NCBI RefSeq assembly: GCF_013348785.1
Contig: NZ_CP054691.1
Span: 1,054,001-1,118,000 of the forward strand
Reading direction: 5' to 3'
From: Gordonia sp. X0973
Lineage (GTDB): Bacteria > Actinomycetota > Actinomycetes > Mycobacteriales > Mycobacteriaceae
DNA length: 64,000 bases
Shown here: positions 8,025-16,259 of the stretch, piece by piece
Layout of the letters: every line of letters begins with the position of its first letter
Numbering within the stretch: position 1 is the stretch's first letter
Program-made: the position numbers and the translations under genes
Notes under the pieces: generated by a model
Database searches by the model: none
The model's input: the letters and a program-made list of their open reading frames with translations, nothing else
Told to the model about the DNA's origin: nothing

Positions 8025-8903
8025 TCACATGGCGCCGCGCGCCAGGATCGCGTCCGACCACGACGCGGAGACGGCGGTCAGCCCGCGCAGGGCCTTGGCA
8101 TAGCGGGGCATGATCTCCAGCGGCCGGTGTTTGGCCGCGTACACGATCCACTCGCCGGCCGCCTCGGCCGAAAGAGCGGGGGCGTGGGCGTACTGCGTCG
8201 TCGGGGCGATCATCGGCGTGGCGACCAGCGGGAAGCAGACGTTCGTGACGTCGACGCCCGTGTCGTTGAGCTCGGCCGCGAGGCTGCGGCCAAAGGTGGC
8301 CAGCGCCGCCTTCGACGCGCCGTAGGCGGCGAACTTGGGCATGGCACCGTTGGTGACGCCCCAGGTACACACGTTGATGAAATGCCCGTCGTCGCGTTTG
8401 CGGAACTCGTCGAGGACGCCGAGCGTGAGGCCCACCGGACCGAAGTAGTTGATCGCCATGGTGCGCTGGAAGTCGTGCATGCGCGACGTGGAGTCCGCGA
8501 CGTCGCGGCGGATCGACCGCCCGGCGTTGTTCACGATGATATCGGGGGTGCCGAATCGGGTCAGCACCGCGTCGAGGATGTCGCCGACGCCCTGCTCGGT
8601 GGACAGGTCGCCGGGGACGGCGAAGGCCGTGCCGCCGGCGGTGGCGATCTCGTCTGCGACGCGGTTCAGCTCGTCGGCGCCGCGCGCGACCAGGATGAGC
8701 GTCGCGCCCTCGGCCGCGAGCTGCCGGGCCGCCTCCTCGCCGATCCCCGACGAGGCGCCCGTGACCAGCACGGTCTTCCCGGACAGGTCACGCGGCGAAA
8801 CGGCGTCGGCCAGGTCGTGCACGGTCACCGCGCGCTGCAGTGCGGTGCGGGTCGCGAGCTGTCGGGAGCCGCGCGAGAGGGTGCGGAGGAGCTTGGGAGC
8901 CAT
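8025..8903 (-). CDS. Short-chain dehydrogenase/reductase
   Basis: A 292-residue NAD(P)-dependent oxidoreductase with a 40-residue N-terminal extension before the Rossmann fold. Seen: the cofactor motif TGASSGIGEE, NNAG, and the catalytic YGASK. The residue 13 before the Tyr, normally Ser, is Trp in VCTWGV, with Thr and Cys just before it, so the active site is non-standard. The substrate is unknown; a lipid substrate is possible in this lineage. The ATG start follows TAGGCT by 8 nt on this strand (plus 8912-8917). It converges with the Lys/Pro-rich gene, 9 nt apart. Confidence 0.8.
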   Translation of the reverse strand: MAPKLLRTLSRGSRQLATRTALQRAVTVHDLADAVSPRDLSGKTVLVTGASSGIGEEAARQLAAEGATLILVARGADELNRVADEIATAGGTAFAVPGDLSTEQGVGDILDAVLTRFGTPDIIVNNAGRSIRRDVADSTSRMHDFQRTMAINYFGPVGLTLGVLDEFRKRDDGHFINVCTWGVTNGAMPKFAAYGASKAALATFGRSLAAELNDTGVDVTNVCFPLVATPMIAPTTQYAHAPALSAEAAGEWIVYAAKHRPLEIMPRYAKALRGLTAVSASWSDAILARGAM

Positions 8904-8994
8904 GGTTGACCAGCCTAGTCGGGGGTCCGACGCCCGGGTGGAGCGGGAAGACCGTTCGATGGAACCGTTCGGGCCGGCACTGCGTCTAAGGAAT

Positions 8995-9309
8995 ATGGGG
9001 CACACACGACAGATCCGGATGGATGCCGACGAAGCGCGGCGGCTGGCGGGCGACTGCCGCCGGGTAGCGGAGACCATCGACGAGCACGTGGCACTGCTGC
9101 TGACCGGCGGATACGGGTCGGTCCGGGGCGATCGGGCGGCACCGTCGCATTCCGGATACCGTGCGGCGGTGGAGACCGTCGCGGGGCGCCTGGCGCTGCG
9201 GGCCGTCGAGTTGCGGTCGGCCGCACGCGGACTCACCGCCCGTGCCGAGACGACGACCCTGGCCGATGCCGCCGCGGCACGGCGTATCGCCGGAATCGCC
9301 GCACGATGA
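8995..9309 (+). CDS. Small helical protein, possible type VII-associated protein (Rv3440c position)
   Basis: A 104-residue, Ala/Arg-rich, almost entirely helical protein without signal peptide or membrane segment. It reads as two long amphipathic helices (MDADEARRLAGDCRRVAET and LALRAVELRSAARGLTAR) around a Gly/Ser-rich turn, a size and shape reminiscent of EspC or WXG100-type proteins, although no WXG motif is present. The position between glmM and glmS corresponds to Rv3440c. ATG 8995 is chosen; in-frame ATGs at 8959 and 9019 are alternatives. Its stop overlaps the next gene by 4 nt. Function unknown. Confidence 0.55.
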   Translation: MGHTRQIRMDADEARRLAGDCRRVAETIDEHVALLLTGGYGSVRGDRAAPSHSGYRAAVETVAGRLALRAVELRSAARGLTARAETTTLADAAAARRIAGIAAR

Positions 9310-9821
9310 GTGCCGCGCAGCGCGCGATCGGCGTCGACCTCGGATCCCTCACGGAAGACGCGAATCTGCTCCGATCGGTCGGAGCGCGGCTGGATGATCG
9401 ATGGCGGGAGACCGACGAACTGCGTTCCCGCGCCGTGGACCTCGGATTCGTCGACGGCGAGGAATCCGTCCTCGACCAGCACCCGGCGGATCTCCTGTCC
9501 GTATTGGCCGATCTGCCACGGCGGCTGCGCGACGACCTCGAAGCGCTCGGGCACGTCGCGGAAGCCGTCGAGGCCGCACGCGACGGCCTGGCGCAGGTCT
9601 GCTCCCGCGTCGCCGACATCCTCGGTGATGCGGTTGACGCGATCGGTGGACCCGGCGCCGATGTCGACGATCCGTCGGAGCCGGACGACTCCGCCACAGC
9701 GGGGATGCAAGCGGCGGATATCGATCAACGCGTGGTCGTCGCGACGCGGAGCGGAGCACGTCGGATCGACGACGAGCTGGCCGGGCTGGATTCCGACCTG
9801 GTCCTGATCGGCGGGCACTGA
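9306..9821 (+). CDS. Hypothetical helical protein (Rv3439c position)
   Basis: A 171-residue acidic protein dominated by helices (LTEDANLLRSVGARLDDRW, LLSVLADLPRRLRDDLEAL, AAEAARDGLAQV-like heptads), with an Asp-rich loop after residue 115. No family recognised. It is coupled to the preceding small gene (ATGA) and to the next by TGATG, so the three form one operon between glmM and glmS. In M. tuberculosis this place holds the much longer Rv3439c, so this may be a short or remodelled relative. A partner role with the 104-residue helical protein is inferred only from the overlap. Confidence 0.5.
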   Translation: MSAAQRAIGVDLGSLTEDANLLRSVGARLDDRWRETDELRSRAVDLGFVDGEESVLDQHPADLLSVLADLPRRLRDDLEALGHVAEAVEAARDGLAQVCSRVADILGDAVDAIGGPGADVDDPSEPDDSATAGMQAADIDQRVVVATRSGARRIDDELAGLDSDLVLIGGH

Positions 9822-10003
9822 TGGGGGAGCGGACCGGGCGGATCCGCTCGGCGATCGCGGAGACCCTGGCGGCCATCGACGCCGCGGAACTCGCCCGCGC
9901 CGACGAAATATCGCAGGCGAATCCCGCCCGGGCCAGCCCGCCGTCGACGGCGTCGGCGCGGCAATCCGAACGGCTCCTGCGCCCGGCACGCTGGTGGGAA
10001 TAA
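9821..10003 (+). CDS. Small helical protein, third gene of the 9-kb operon
   Basis: A 60-residue product: a basic/acidic amphipathic helix over residues 5-33 (IRSAIAETLAAIDAAELARA) and a Pro/Ser-rich tail ending in RPARWWE. The ATG overlaps the upstream stop by one base (TGATG), a strong sign of a real coupled gene. Function unknown. Its last codons overlap the promoter of the next gene. Confidence 0.45.
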   Translation: MGERTGRIRSAIAETLAAIDAAELARADEISQANPARASPPSTASARQSERLLRPARWWE

Positions 10004-10006
10004 GCT
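10001..10006 (+). promoter_or_regulatory. -10 box TAAGCT for leaderless hydrolase-fold gene
   Basis: TAAGCT ends exactly 6 nt before the GTG at 10013 and overlaps the stop codon of the upstream small gene. No Shine-Dalgarno is present. Confidence 0.5.
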
Positions 10007-10012
10007 CGACGG

Positions 10013-10984
10013 GTGTTTGGCAACAAGAAGGCCCCGGCGCCCCCGCCGCCCGACGAGCTGATGACCGATCTGGCGCGCCGCGGACCGCACAAGGTGCTGC
10101 GCGGCGACCTCGGCTTCGTCGGCGTACCGGGCGCGCTGTTCACGCCCCAGCCGTCCAGCGACCAACCGGCCAGCGGTCTGCCGCTGGTCGTCTTCGGCCA
10201 CTCCTGGCTGTCGGACAGCGGGCGGTACCGCGATCTGATGGTGCATCTCGCCAGCCACGGCTTCGTCGCCGCCGTGCCCGACGTCGAGCGCGGTCCCGCC
10301 CCCTCGGACGTGGCCCTGGCCGCCGGGCTCCGCACGGCGCTGGCGAACCTGCCGCGGGTGCGTCTGGGACTGTCCGAGTCGGTCACCGTCGACGGCGAGC
10401 GGACCGTGCTGGCCGGACACGGCTTCGGCGCCTCGGCCGCCGTCCTGGCCCTCGGCCCCGACGTGCTGGCCGGCACCGAGACGGTCGACGCCCAGGGGTT
10501 GGCGGCGGTCTTCCCCGCGCCGAGCACCACGACGGCCTTCGCGGCCGCCTCGTCGGTGCGCACGCCGGCGATGGTCATCGCCGCCGGTCAGGCGCTCGAC
10601 ACCGTCGACGCGAACCCGTTGCCGCTGGCCCAGGCACTGGCCGGACCGGTCACCCTGCACACCCTCCCGGGTACGTCGGAACGGGCGCTGCTGCAGCGGC
10701 ACACGCTGAAGTCCCTGATCGGCGTCAACGGTGCGGCCAAAGACACCCATGCCGCCGTGCGGGCCATGCTGACCGGCTTCCTGCAGGCCACCGTCGGCGA
10801 CGATCCGCAGCGCTACGAGACCTTCCTCGACCCGGAATCGACGCTGGGTGCTGCGCTTCCCGTGGATCGCGCCGAACCGGACGACGACGACCGCAGCCAT
10901 CTGGAGAAGCTGGTCAGCGGTCCGCCGAAGCCCCCGTCGAAGACCTCTGCCCTCTCGCCGATTCGGGCGCTGAGCGGGCGCTAG
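10013..10984 (+). CDS. Alpha/beta-hydrolase-fold protein lacking the nucleophile Ser (Rv3438-like)
   Basis: A 323-residue protein of the dienelactone-hydrolase-like fold: the oxyanion strand PLVVFGHSWLSDSG, then VLAGHGFGASAAVLAL, where the nucleophile elbow G-x-S-x-G reads G-H-G-F-G. The Ser is replaced by Gly, so classical ester hydrolysis is unlikely. The last 60 residues are charged and Pro-rich. The position before glmS corresponds to Rv3438. The fold call is firm; the loss of catalysis is read directly from the sequence, and the role, perhaps binding or regulation, is unknown. Confidence 0.7.
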   Translation: MFGNKKAPAPPPPDELMTDLARRGPHKVLRGDLGFVGVPGALFTPQPSSDQPASGLPLVVFGHSWLSDSGRYRDLMVHLASHGFVAAVPDVERGPAPSDVALAAGLRTALANLPRVRLGLSESVTVDGERTVLAGHGFGASAAVLALGPDVLAGTETVDAQGLAAVFPAPSTTTAFAAASSVRTPAMVIAAGQALDTVDANPLPLAQALAGPVTLHTLPGTSERALLQRHTLKSLIGVNGAAKDTHAAVRAMLTGFLQATVGDDPQRYETFLDPESTLGAALPVDRAEPDDDDRSHLEKLVSGPPKPPSKTSALSPIRALSGR

Positions 10985-10985
10985 G

Positions 10986-10991
10986 TACCCT
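10986..10991 (+). promoter_or_regulatory. -10 box TACCCT upstream of glmS
   Basis: TACCCT ends 8 nt before the glmS ATG in the 15-nt gap after the hydrolase-like gene, consistent with a leaderless glmS transcript. No glmS ribozyme could fit in this gap. Confidence 0.4.
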
Positions 10992-10999
10992 AGAACGCT

Positions 11000-12862
11000 A
11001 TGTGCGGAATCGTCGGATACGTGGGCCAGCGCCAGGCGCTGGGGATTGTCGTCGACGCCCTGCGCCGGATGGAATACCGCGGCTACGATTCCGCCGGCGT
11101 GGCCATTCTCGACGGCCGGGGCGGCCTCGTCGTCGAGAAGAAGGCCGGGCGCCTGGAGAACCTCGACAAGCAGATCGCACTGGTCGATCCGGCGTCGTTG
11201 ACCGGCACCACCGGTATGGGCCACACCCGGTGGGCCACCCACGGCAAGCCGACGGATCGCAACGCCCACCCGCACGTGTCGGCCGACGGGAAGATCGCCG
11301 TCGTCCACAACGGCATCATCGAGAACTATGCGCCGCTGCGCGCCGAACTCGAGGCCGCCGGCGTCGAATTCCACTCCGACACCGACACCGAGACCGCGGT
11401 CCACCTTGTTCAGCGCGCCTACGATTCCGGCGAGACCGCGGGTGACTTCGTCGCCAGTGCCTATGCCGCGCTGCGCCTGCTCGAGGGTGCGTTCACCCTG
11501 GTGTTCACCCATGCCGACCACCCGAACACCATCGTCGCGGCACGACGGTCGACGCCGCTGGTCGTCGGCGTCGGCGACGGGGAGATGTTCGTCGCCTCCG
11601 ACGTCACCGCCTTCATCGAGCACACCCGCGACGCGGTGGAACTCGGCCAGGACCAGGTGGTCGTCATCACCGCCGACTCGTACGCGATCACCGACTTCGA
11701 CGGCACCGCCCGCGACGGCAAGCCCTTCCACATCGACTGGGACCTCGCGGCCGCCGAAAAGGGTGGATACGACTACTTCATGCTCAAGGAGATCGCCGAG
11801 CAGCCCGAGGCGTTGACCAACACGCTGCTGGGCCACCTACGCGACGGCCATATTGTGCTCGACGAGCAGCGGATCTCCGACGACGACCTGCGCGATGTCA
11901 ACAAGGTCTTCGTCGTCGCCTGCGGTACCGCTTACCACGCGGGGCTGCTCGCCAAGTACGCCATCGAGCACTGGACCCGGCTGCCCGTGGAGGTCGAGCT
12001 CGCCAGCGAGTTCCGCTACCGCGACCCGGTGCTGGACCGCTCGACGCTGGTCGTCGCGATCTCCCAGTCCGGCGAGACCGCGGACACCCTCGAGGCCGTG
12101 CGCCACGCGAAAGACCAGAACGCGCGCGTGCTGGCCATCTGCAACACCAACGGCGCCCAGATCCCGCGCGAATCCGACGCGGTGCTCTACACCCACGCCG
12201 GACCCGAGATCGGCGTCGCCTCCACCAAGTGCTTCCTGGCGCAGATCGTCGCGGCCTACCTCGTCGGCCTGGCGCTGGCGCAGGCGCGCGGCACCAAGTT
12301 CACCGACGAGGTGACCCGCGAATTCCACGAGATGGAATCGGCGGCCACCGCCGTGCAGCAGGTGCTCGACTCGATGGATCCCGTGCGCGAGCTGGCCAAG
12401 AAGATGGCCGATCGTGACACGGTGCTGTTCCTCGGCCGCCACGTCGGCTACCCGGTGGCGCTGGAAGGCGCGCTCAAGCTCAAGGAATTGGCCTACATCC
12501 ATGCCGAGGGATTCGCGGCGGGTGAACTGAAGCACGGTCCCATCGCCCTCATCGAATCCGGACTGCCGGTATTCGTCGTGATGCCCTCGCCCGAGGGGCG
12601 CGCGGTGCTGCATTCGAAGATGGTCAGCAACATCCGCGAGATCCAGGCCCGCGGCGCGGAGACGATCGTGATGGCCGAGGACGACGACGAGGCCGCGCGC
12701 GCCGTCGCCGACCATTTCATCCCGCTGCCGCGCACCTCCACGCTGTTGCAGCCGCTCGTTTCGACGATCCCGCTGCAGGTCTTCGCCGCGACCGTCGCCG
12801 AGGAACGTGGCTACGACGTCGACAAGCCGCGCAACCTCGCGAAGTCCGTCACCGTCGAGTAG
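11000..12862 (+). CDS. glmS: Glutamine-fructose-6-phosphate aminotransferase (isomerizing)
   Basis: Makes glucosamine-6-phosphate from fructose-6-phosphate and glutamine, the first step towards UDP-GlcNAc. The 620-residue protein has the N-terminal Ntn glutaminase starting MCGIVGYVG, with Cys2 as the nucleophile after Met removal, and GHTRWATHG. Two SIS isomerase domains follow, with SQSGETADTLEA and EGALKLKELAYIHAEGF. The C-terminal KPRNLAKSVTVE is the conserved end that closes the active site. It works with glmM upstream. Translation probably starts leaderless at the ATG. Confidence 0.97.
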   Translation: MCGIVGYVGQRQALGIVVDALRRMEYRGYDSAGVAILDGRGGLVVEKKAGRLENLDKQIALVDPASLTGTTGMGHTRWATHGKPTDRNAHPHVSADGKIAVVHNGIIENYAPLRAELEAAGVEFHSDTDTETAVHLVQRAYDSGETAGDFVASAYAALRLLEGAFTLVFTHADHPNTIVAARRSTPLVVGVGDGEMFVASDVTAFIEHTRDAVELGQDQVVVITADSYAITDFDGTARDGKPFHIDWDLAAAEKGGYDYFMLKEIAEQPEALTNTLLGHLRDGHIVLDEQRISDDDLRDVNKVFVVACGTAYHAGLLAKYAIEHWTRLPVEVELASEFRYRDPVLDRSTLVVAISQSGETADTLEAVRHAKDQNARVLAICNTNGAQIPRESDAVLYTHAGPEIGVASTKCFLAQIVAAYLVGLALAQARGTKFTDEVTREFHEMESAATAVQQVLDSMDPVRELAKKMADRDTVLFLGRHVGYPVALEGALKLKELAYIHAEGFAAGELKHGPIALIESGLPVFVVMPSPEGRAVLHSKMVSNIREIQARGAETIVMAEDDDEAARAVADHFIPLPRTSTLLQPLVSTIPLQVFAATVAEERGYDVDKPRNLAKSVTVE

Positions 12863-12867
12863 CCGCT

Positions 12868-13575
12868 GTGGACGCGTTGACCGTTGCGGTGTCCCAGCCC
12901 CGGACACGGTCGAACGACGTCGCCGCCAACGCAATGGAGCACGCGCGGGCGATCGTCGACTCCCGCGCGCGGTTGGTGGTCTTTCCCGAGTTGTCGCTGA
13001 CCGGCTACGAACTGGACGCCGAACCGGTCGCCGTGGACGACGAGCGGCTCGCGCCGATCATCGACGCCTGCGCCGCGACGGGTGCGGTGGCCTTGGTCGG
13101 CCTGCCGGTGCGCGACGGTGGATCGTCGTATATCGCGACGGTGAGAGTCGACGCCGACGGTAGCGCGCTCGCGTACCGCAAGCAGATGCTCGGCGGTGCG
13201 GAGTCGAGGTCCTTCGCCGCCGGGAAGGGGCCGGCGGTCATCGAGGTCGACGGGTGGCGGGTCGGGCTCGGTATCTGCAAGGACACCGGCGCGGCCGGGC
13301 ACATCCGGGCGACGGCCGAGCTGGGGATCGACCTTTATGCCGCGGGCCTCGTCCACCGACCCGACGAGGCGGCCGAACAGGACCGACGGGGTACGGCGAT
13401 CGCGACGGACTGCGGCGCCTACGTGGCATTCGCCAGCCACGCCGGACCGACCGGCGGAGGATATGAGACGACACTGGGACGGTCGACGATCTGGTCGCCG
13501 GAGGGACGGGTGATGGCGACCGTCGGCGATCGTCCCGGCGAGACCGCGGTGGCGGCCTGTCGCCGGGCCGCATGA
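12868..13575 (+). CDS. Carbon-nitrogen hydrolase (nitrilase superfamily)
   Basis: A 235-residue single-domain nitrilase-fold hydrolase. The Glu-Lys-Cys triad is complete: Glu in VVFPELSLTGYE, Lys in YRKQML and Cys in GICKDTG. The enzyme is cytoplasmic and probably an amidase or omega-amidase-like enzyme; the substrate cannot be read from the sequence. Its GTG start lies 5 nt after the glmS stop and its end overlaps nnr by 4 nt, so it is probably cotranscribed with glmS and nnr. Confidence 0.82.
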   Translation: MDALTVAVSQPRTRSNDVAANAMEHARAIVDSRARLVVFPELSLTGYELDAEPVAVDDERLAPIIDACAATGAVALVGLPVRDGGSSYIATVRVDADGSALAYRKQMLGGAESRSFAAGKGPAVIEVDGWRVGLGICKDTGAAGHIRATAELGIDLYAAGLVHRPDEAAEQDRRGTAIATDCGAYVAFASHAGPTGGGYETTLGRSTIWSPEGRVMATVGDRPGETAVAACRRAA

Positions 13576-15098
13576 CTGTGATCGACGAATCAGGAATGGT
13601 GGTCGGTATGTCCAACCCGCGCATCGAACCCGACGTCCGGTACCCGACGGTCGCGCAGATCCGCGACGCGGAGGCCGCGACGGGGCTGCTGGCGGGCGGT
13701 GTCCTGATGAGCCGGGCCGCGCACGGGGTGGCGTCGGCCATCATCGACGACCTGCGCGCCACCGGCGGTGTGTACGGCCGGCGGGTCGGTCTGGTCGTCG
13801 GGTCCGGCGACAACGGCGGCGACGCACTGTTCGCCGGCGGGGTTCTGGCCCGGCGCGGAGTCGCCGTCTCCGCCGTGTTGCTCGCGCCGGACCGCGCACA
13901 CCGCGGCGGCCTGGCGGCGCTGCGCGCGGCCGGCGGCCGGGTCGTCGCCGAGTTCGGCGAACTCGACGTCGTCGTCGACGGGGTGGTCGGTATCGGCGGC
14001 ACCGGTCCGCTGCGCCCGCCCGCGGCAGCGGTCTTCGACGCGGTTGGAACGCGGTCGCCGCGGGCGCGCGTCGTGGCCGTCGACCTGCCGTCCGGCGTCG
14101 ACGCCGATACCGGCGAGGTGCACGAGCCAGCCGTGCGCGCCGATCTGACCGTCACCTTCGGCGTCCCGCGTCGTGCCCACGTGCTGGCCGCACCGCAGTG
14201 CGGGCGGATCGTCGTCGTCGATATCGGACTCGGGCATCACGCCGCAGACGGCGCCGTACTCGGATCGCTGTCGGATGCGCAGGTGGGTGCGGCCTGGCCG
14301 GTGCCCGGACCGTTCGACGACAAGTATCGCCAGGGCGTCGTCGGAATCGTGGCCGGATCGGCGCGCTATCCGGGCGCCGCGCTGCTGTGTACCGGTGCCG
14401 CCGTCGCGGCGACGTCGGGGATGACCCGCTACGCCGGACCCGCGGCAGCCGCCGTCGTCGACCACCATCCCGAGGTCGTCGTCGCCGACGAACCCGAGCG
14501 GGCCGGAAAGGTCCAGGCGTGGGTCGTCGGCCCCGGATTCGGCACCGACGATGCCGCACTGATCCGGTTGCGCACGGTGCTGGCCGCCGACGTGCCCGTC
14601 CTCGTCGACGCCGACGGGATCACCCTGCTCGCACAGCATCGGGAACTCCTCGCCGCGCGCACCGCCCCGACGCTGCTCACCCCGCATGCCGGGGAGTTCG
14701 CCCGGCTGACCGGTGAACCGCTGGGACCCGACCGGGTCGCTGCCGTCGCCGCCTGCGCCGCCGAGTTCGGTGCGACGGTGCTGCTCAAGGGCCGGGCGAC
14801 GGTGATAGCGGCGGCCGACCACAGTCAGGTCCTCGTCAACGAGGCCGGATCGTCCTGGGCGGCGACCGCCGGATCGGGGGACGCGCTGGCCGGGATCATC
14901 GGGGCGTTGCTGGCGACGGGGCTGCAACCCGCCGTCGCAGCGGCGATGGGGGCACGTGCGCATAGTGTCGCCGCACACATCGCCGCGGGGAGTCCGGGCG
15001 CCCCGATCGGAGCATCGTCGCTGGTAGCGGCCATCAGCGACGCGATTCGGACGCTGCGCGGGCAAGCGGGTCCGGCATCGTCGGTCGGCGGAATCTGA
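13572..15098 (+). CDS. nnr: Bifunctional NAD(P)H-hydrate repair enzyme (epimerase and dehydratase)
   Basis: Repairs hydrated NAD(P)H. The 508-residue protein fuses the NnrE epimerase (residues ~15-225, YPTVAQIRDAEAATG, GSGDNGGDALFAGG) to the ADP-dependent dehydratase NnrD (residues ~235-500, VAGSARYPGAALL, LTPHAGEFARLTG, LLKGRATVIAA, GSGDALAGIIGALLATG). This is the common bacterial fusion and matches Rv3433c between glmS and alr. It is coupled to the preceding hydrolase by ATGA. Confidence 0.93.
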   Translation: MTVIDESGMVVGMSNPRIEPDVRYPTVAQIRDAEAATGLLAGGVLMSRAAHGVASAIIDDLRATGGVYGRRVGLVVGSGDNGGDALFAGGVLARRGVAVSAVLLAPDRAHRGGLAALRAAGGRVVAEFGELDVVVDGVVGIGGTGPLRPPAAAVFDAVGTRSPRARVVAVDLPSGVDADTGEVHEPAVRADLTVTFGVPRRAHVLAAPQCGRIVVVDIGLGHHAADGAVLGSLSDAQVGAAWPVPGPFDDKYRQGVVGIVAGSARYPGAALLCTGAAVAATSGMTRYAGPAAAAVVDHHPEVVVADEPERAGKVQAWVVGPGFGTDDAALIRLRTVLAADVPVLVDADGITLLAQHRELLAARTAPTLLTPHAGEFARLTGEPLGPDRVAAVAACAAEFGATVLLKGRATVIAAADHSQVLVNEAGSSWAATAGSGDALAGIIGALLATGLQPAVAAAMGARAHSVAAHIAAGSPGAPIGASSLVAAISDAIRTLRGQAGPASSVGGI

Positions 15099-15113
15099 GA
15101 CAATAGTTCCTTG

Positions 15114-16259
15114 ATGCCTGTCTCCACCGGAACCACAGCTCTGGGCACCGCCACCGTCGACCTGGCGGCCATCGCCCACAACCTCCGCGTCCTTTCCGAT
15201 GTCGCGGGGGTGGGCGTGCTCGCCGTCGTCAAGGCCGGCGGATACGGTCACGGCGCCCTTCCCGTCGCGCGCACCCTCGTCGACGCGGGGGCCGTCGGGC
15301 TGGGCGTCGCCCACGTCGGTGAGGCGGTCGCACTGCGCGAGGGCGGGATCGCCGCACCCGTGACCGCCTGGCTGCACACCCCCGACACCGATTTCGAGTC
15401 GGCCATCGCCGCCGACGTCGACGTCGCCGTCTCCTCGTCGCGCCAACTCGACGCGGTCGTCGCGGCGGCGGCCCGGCGCGGGGAGACGGCCAGCGTGACG
15501 GTGAAGGTCGACACCGGGATGAACCGCGGCGGTGTGGCGGCGCCGGAGTGGCCGGCCTTCGTCGAGGCCTTTGGCCGGGCGCACGCCGCCGGCGCGGTAC
15601 GGCTGCACGGGGCGATGGCGCACCTGGCCTGCGGCGACGAACCGGAGAATCCGGCGAACGACGAGCAGGCGGCCGGGTTGCGCGCCGCCGTCGACGACCT
15701 GCGCCGCATCGGCGCGCAGCCGGAGCTGGTCCACCTCGCCAACACCCCGGCCGCCCTGACCCGCCCCGACCTCGCCTTCGACGCGGTGCGCCCCGGGATC
15801 GGCGTATACGGGCTGAACCCGGTGCCGCGACACAGCACGGCCGACCTCATCCCCGCCATGACGCTGCGCACGCAGGTGTCGCTGGTGAAGCAGGTGTCCG
15901 CGGGCAGCGGAATCTCCTACGGCCACACCTATCGCGCGCCGGCCGACACCGTGGTCGCGGTCATCCCGGTCGGTTATGCCGACGGTGTGCCGCGGTTGCT
16001 CTCGGGGCGTCTGCGGGTGCGGATCAACGGACGCGACTTCACCGGTGTCGGGCGGATCTGTATGGATCAGTTCGTCGTCGACCTCGGCCCGGACGGCGGC
16101 GGCGTCGTCGAGGGCGACGAGGTGACGCTGTTCGGCACCGGTGCCGACGGTGGCCCGACCGCGCGCGAATGGGCCGATCTCACCGACACCATCGACTACG
16201 AGATCGTCACCGGCATCGGCCCCCGCATCGCGCGCGTCTACACCGGAGGTGGGGCCTGA
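15114..16259 (+). CDS. alr: Alanine racemase
   Basis: PLP enzyme that makes D-alanine for peptidoglycan. Signatures: the PLP lysine in VVKAGGYGHGALPVA, the C-terminal beta domain with SYGHTYRAP, and the catalytic region GRICMDQFVVDLG with its conserved Asp. Length, about 381 residues, is normal. An in-frame TTG sits three bases upstream of the ATG. GACAAT (15099-15104) ends 6 nt before that TTG and may be a -10 box, so the exact start is uncertain by one codon. It sits between nnr and a hydrolase that overlaps its stop. Confidence 0.95.
   Translation: MPVSTGTTALGTATVDLAAIAHNLRVLSDVAGVGVLAVVKAGGYGHGALPVARTLVDAGAVGLGVAHVGEAVALREGGIAAPVTAWLHTPDTDFESAIAADVDVAVSSSRQLDAVVAAAARRGETASVTVKVDTGMNRGGVAAPEWPAFVEAFGRAHAAGAVRLHGAMAHLACGDEPENPANDEQAAGLRAAVDDLRRIGAQPELVHLANTPAALTRPDLAFDAVRPGIGVYGLNPVPRHSTADLIPAMTLRTQVSLVKQVSAGSGISYGHTYRAPADTVVAVIPVGYADGVPRLLSGRLRVRINGRDFTGVGRICMDQFVVDLGPDGGGVVEGDEVTLFGTGADGGPTAREWADLTDTIDYEIVTGIGPRIARVYTGGGA

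Noticed and set aside
8947..8974. Possible LexA box near 8951-8971 (GAAC and GTTC words)
   Set aside because: The half-sites are not separated by four bases, so the SOS consensus is not met.
10986..10999. glmS ribozyme or leader riboswitch
   Set aside because: Only 15 nt separate the preceding stop from glmS and a leaderless promoter fills that gap.
9725..11836. A 703-codon minus-strand frame opposite glmS
   Set aside because: Antisense shadow of glmS and the hydrolase-like gene, Arg/Gly/His/Asp-rich, no family.
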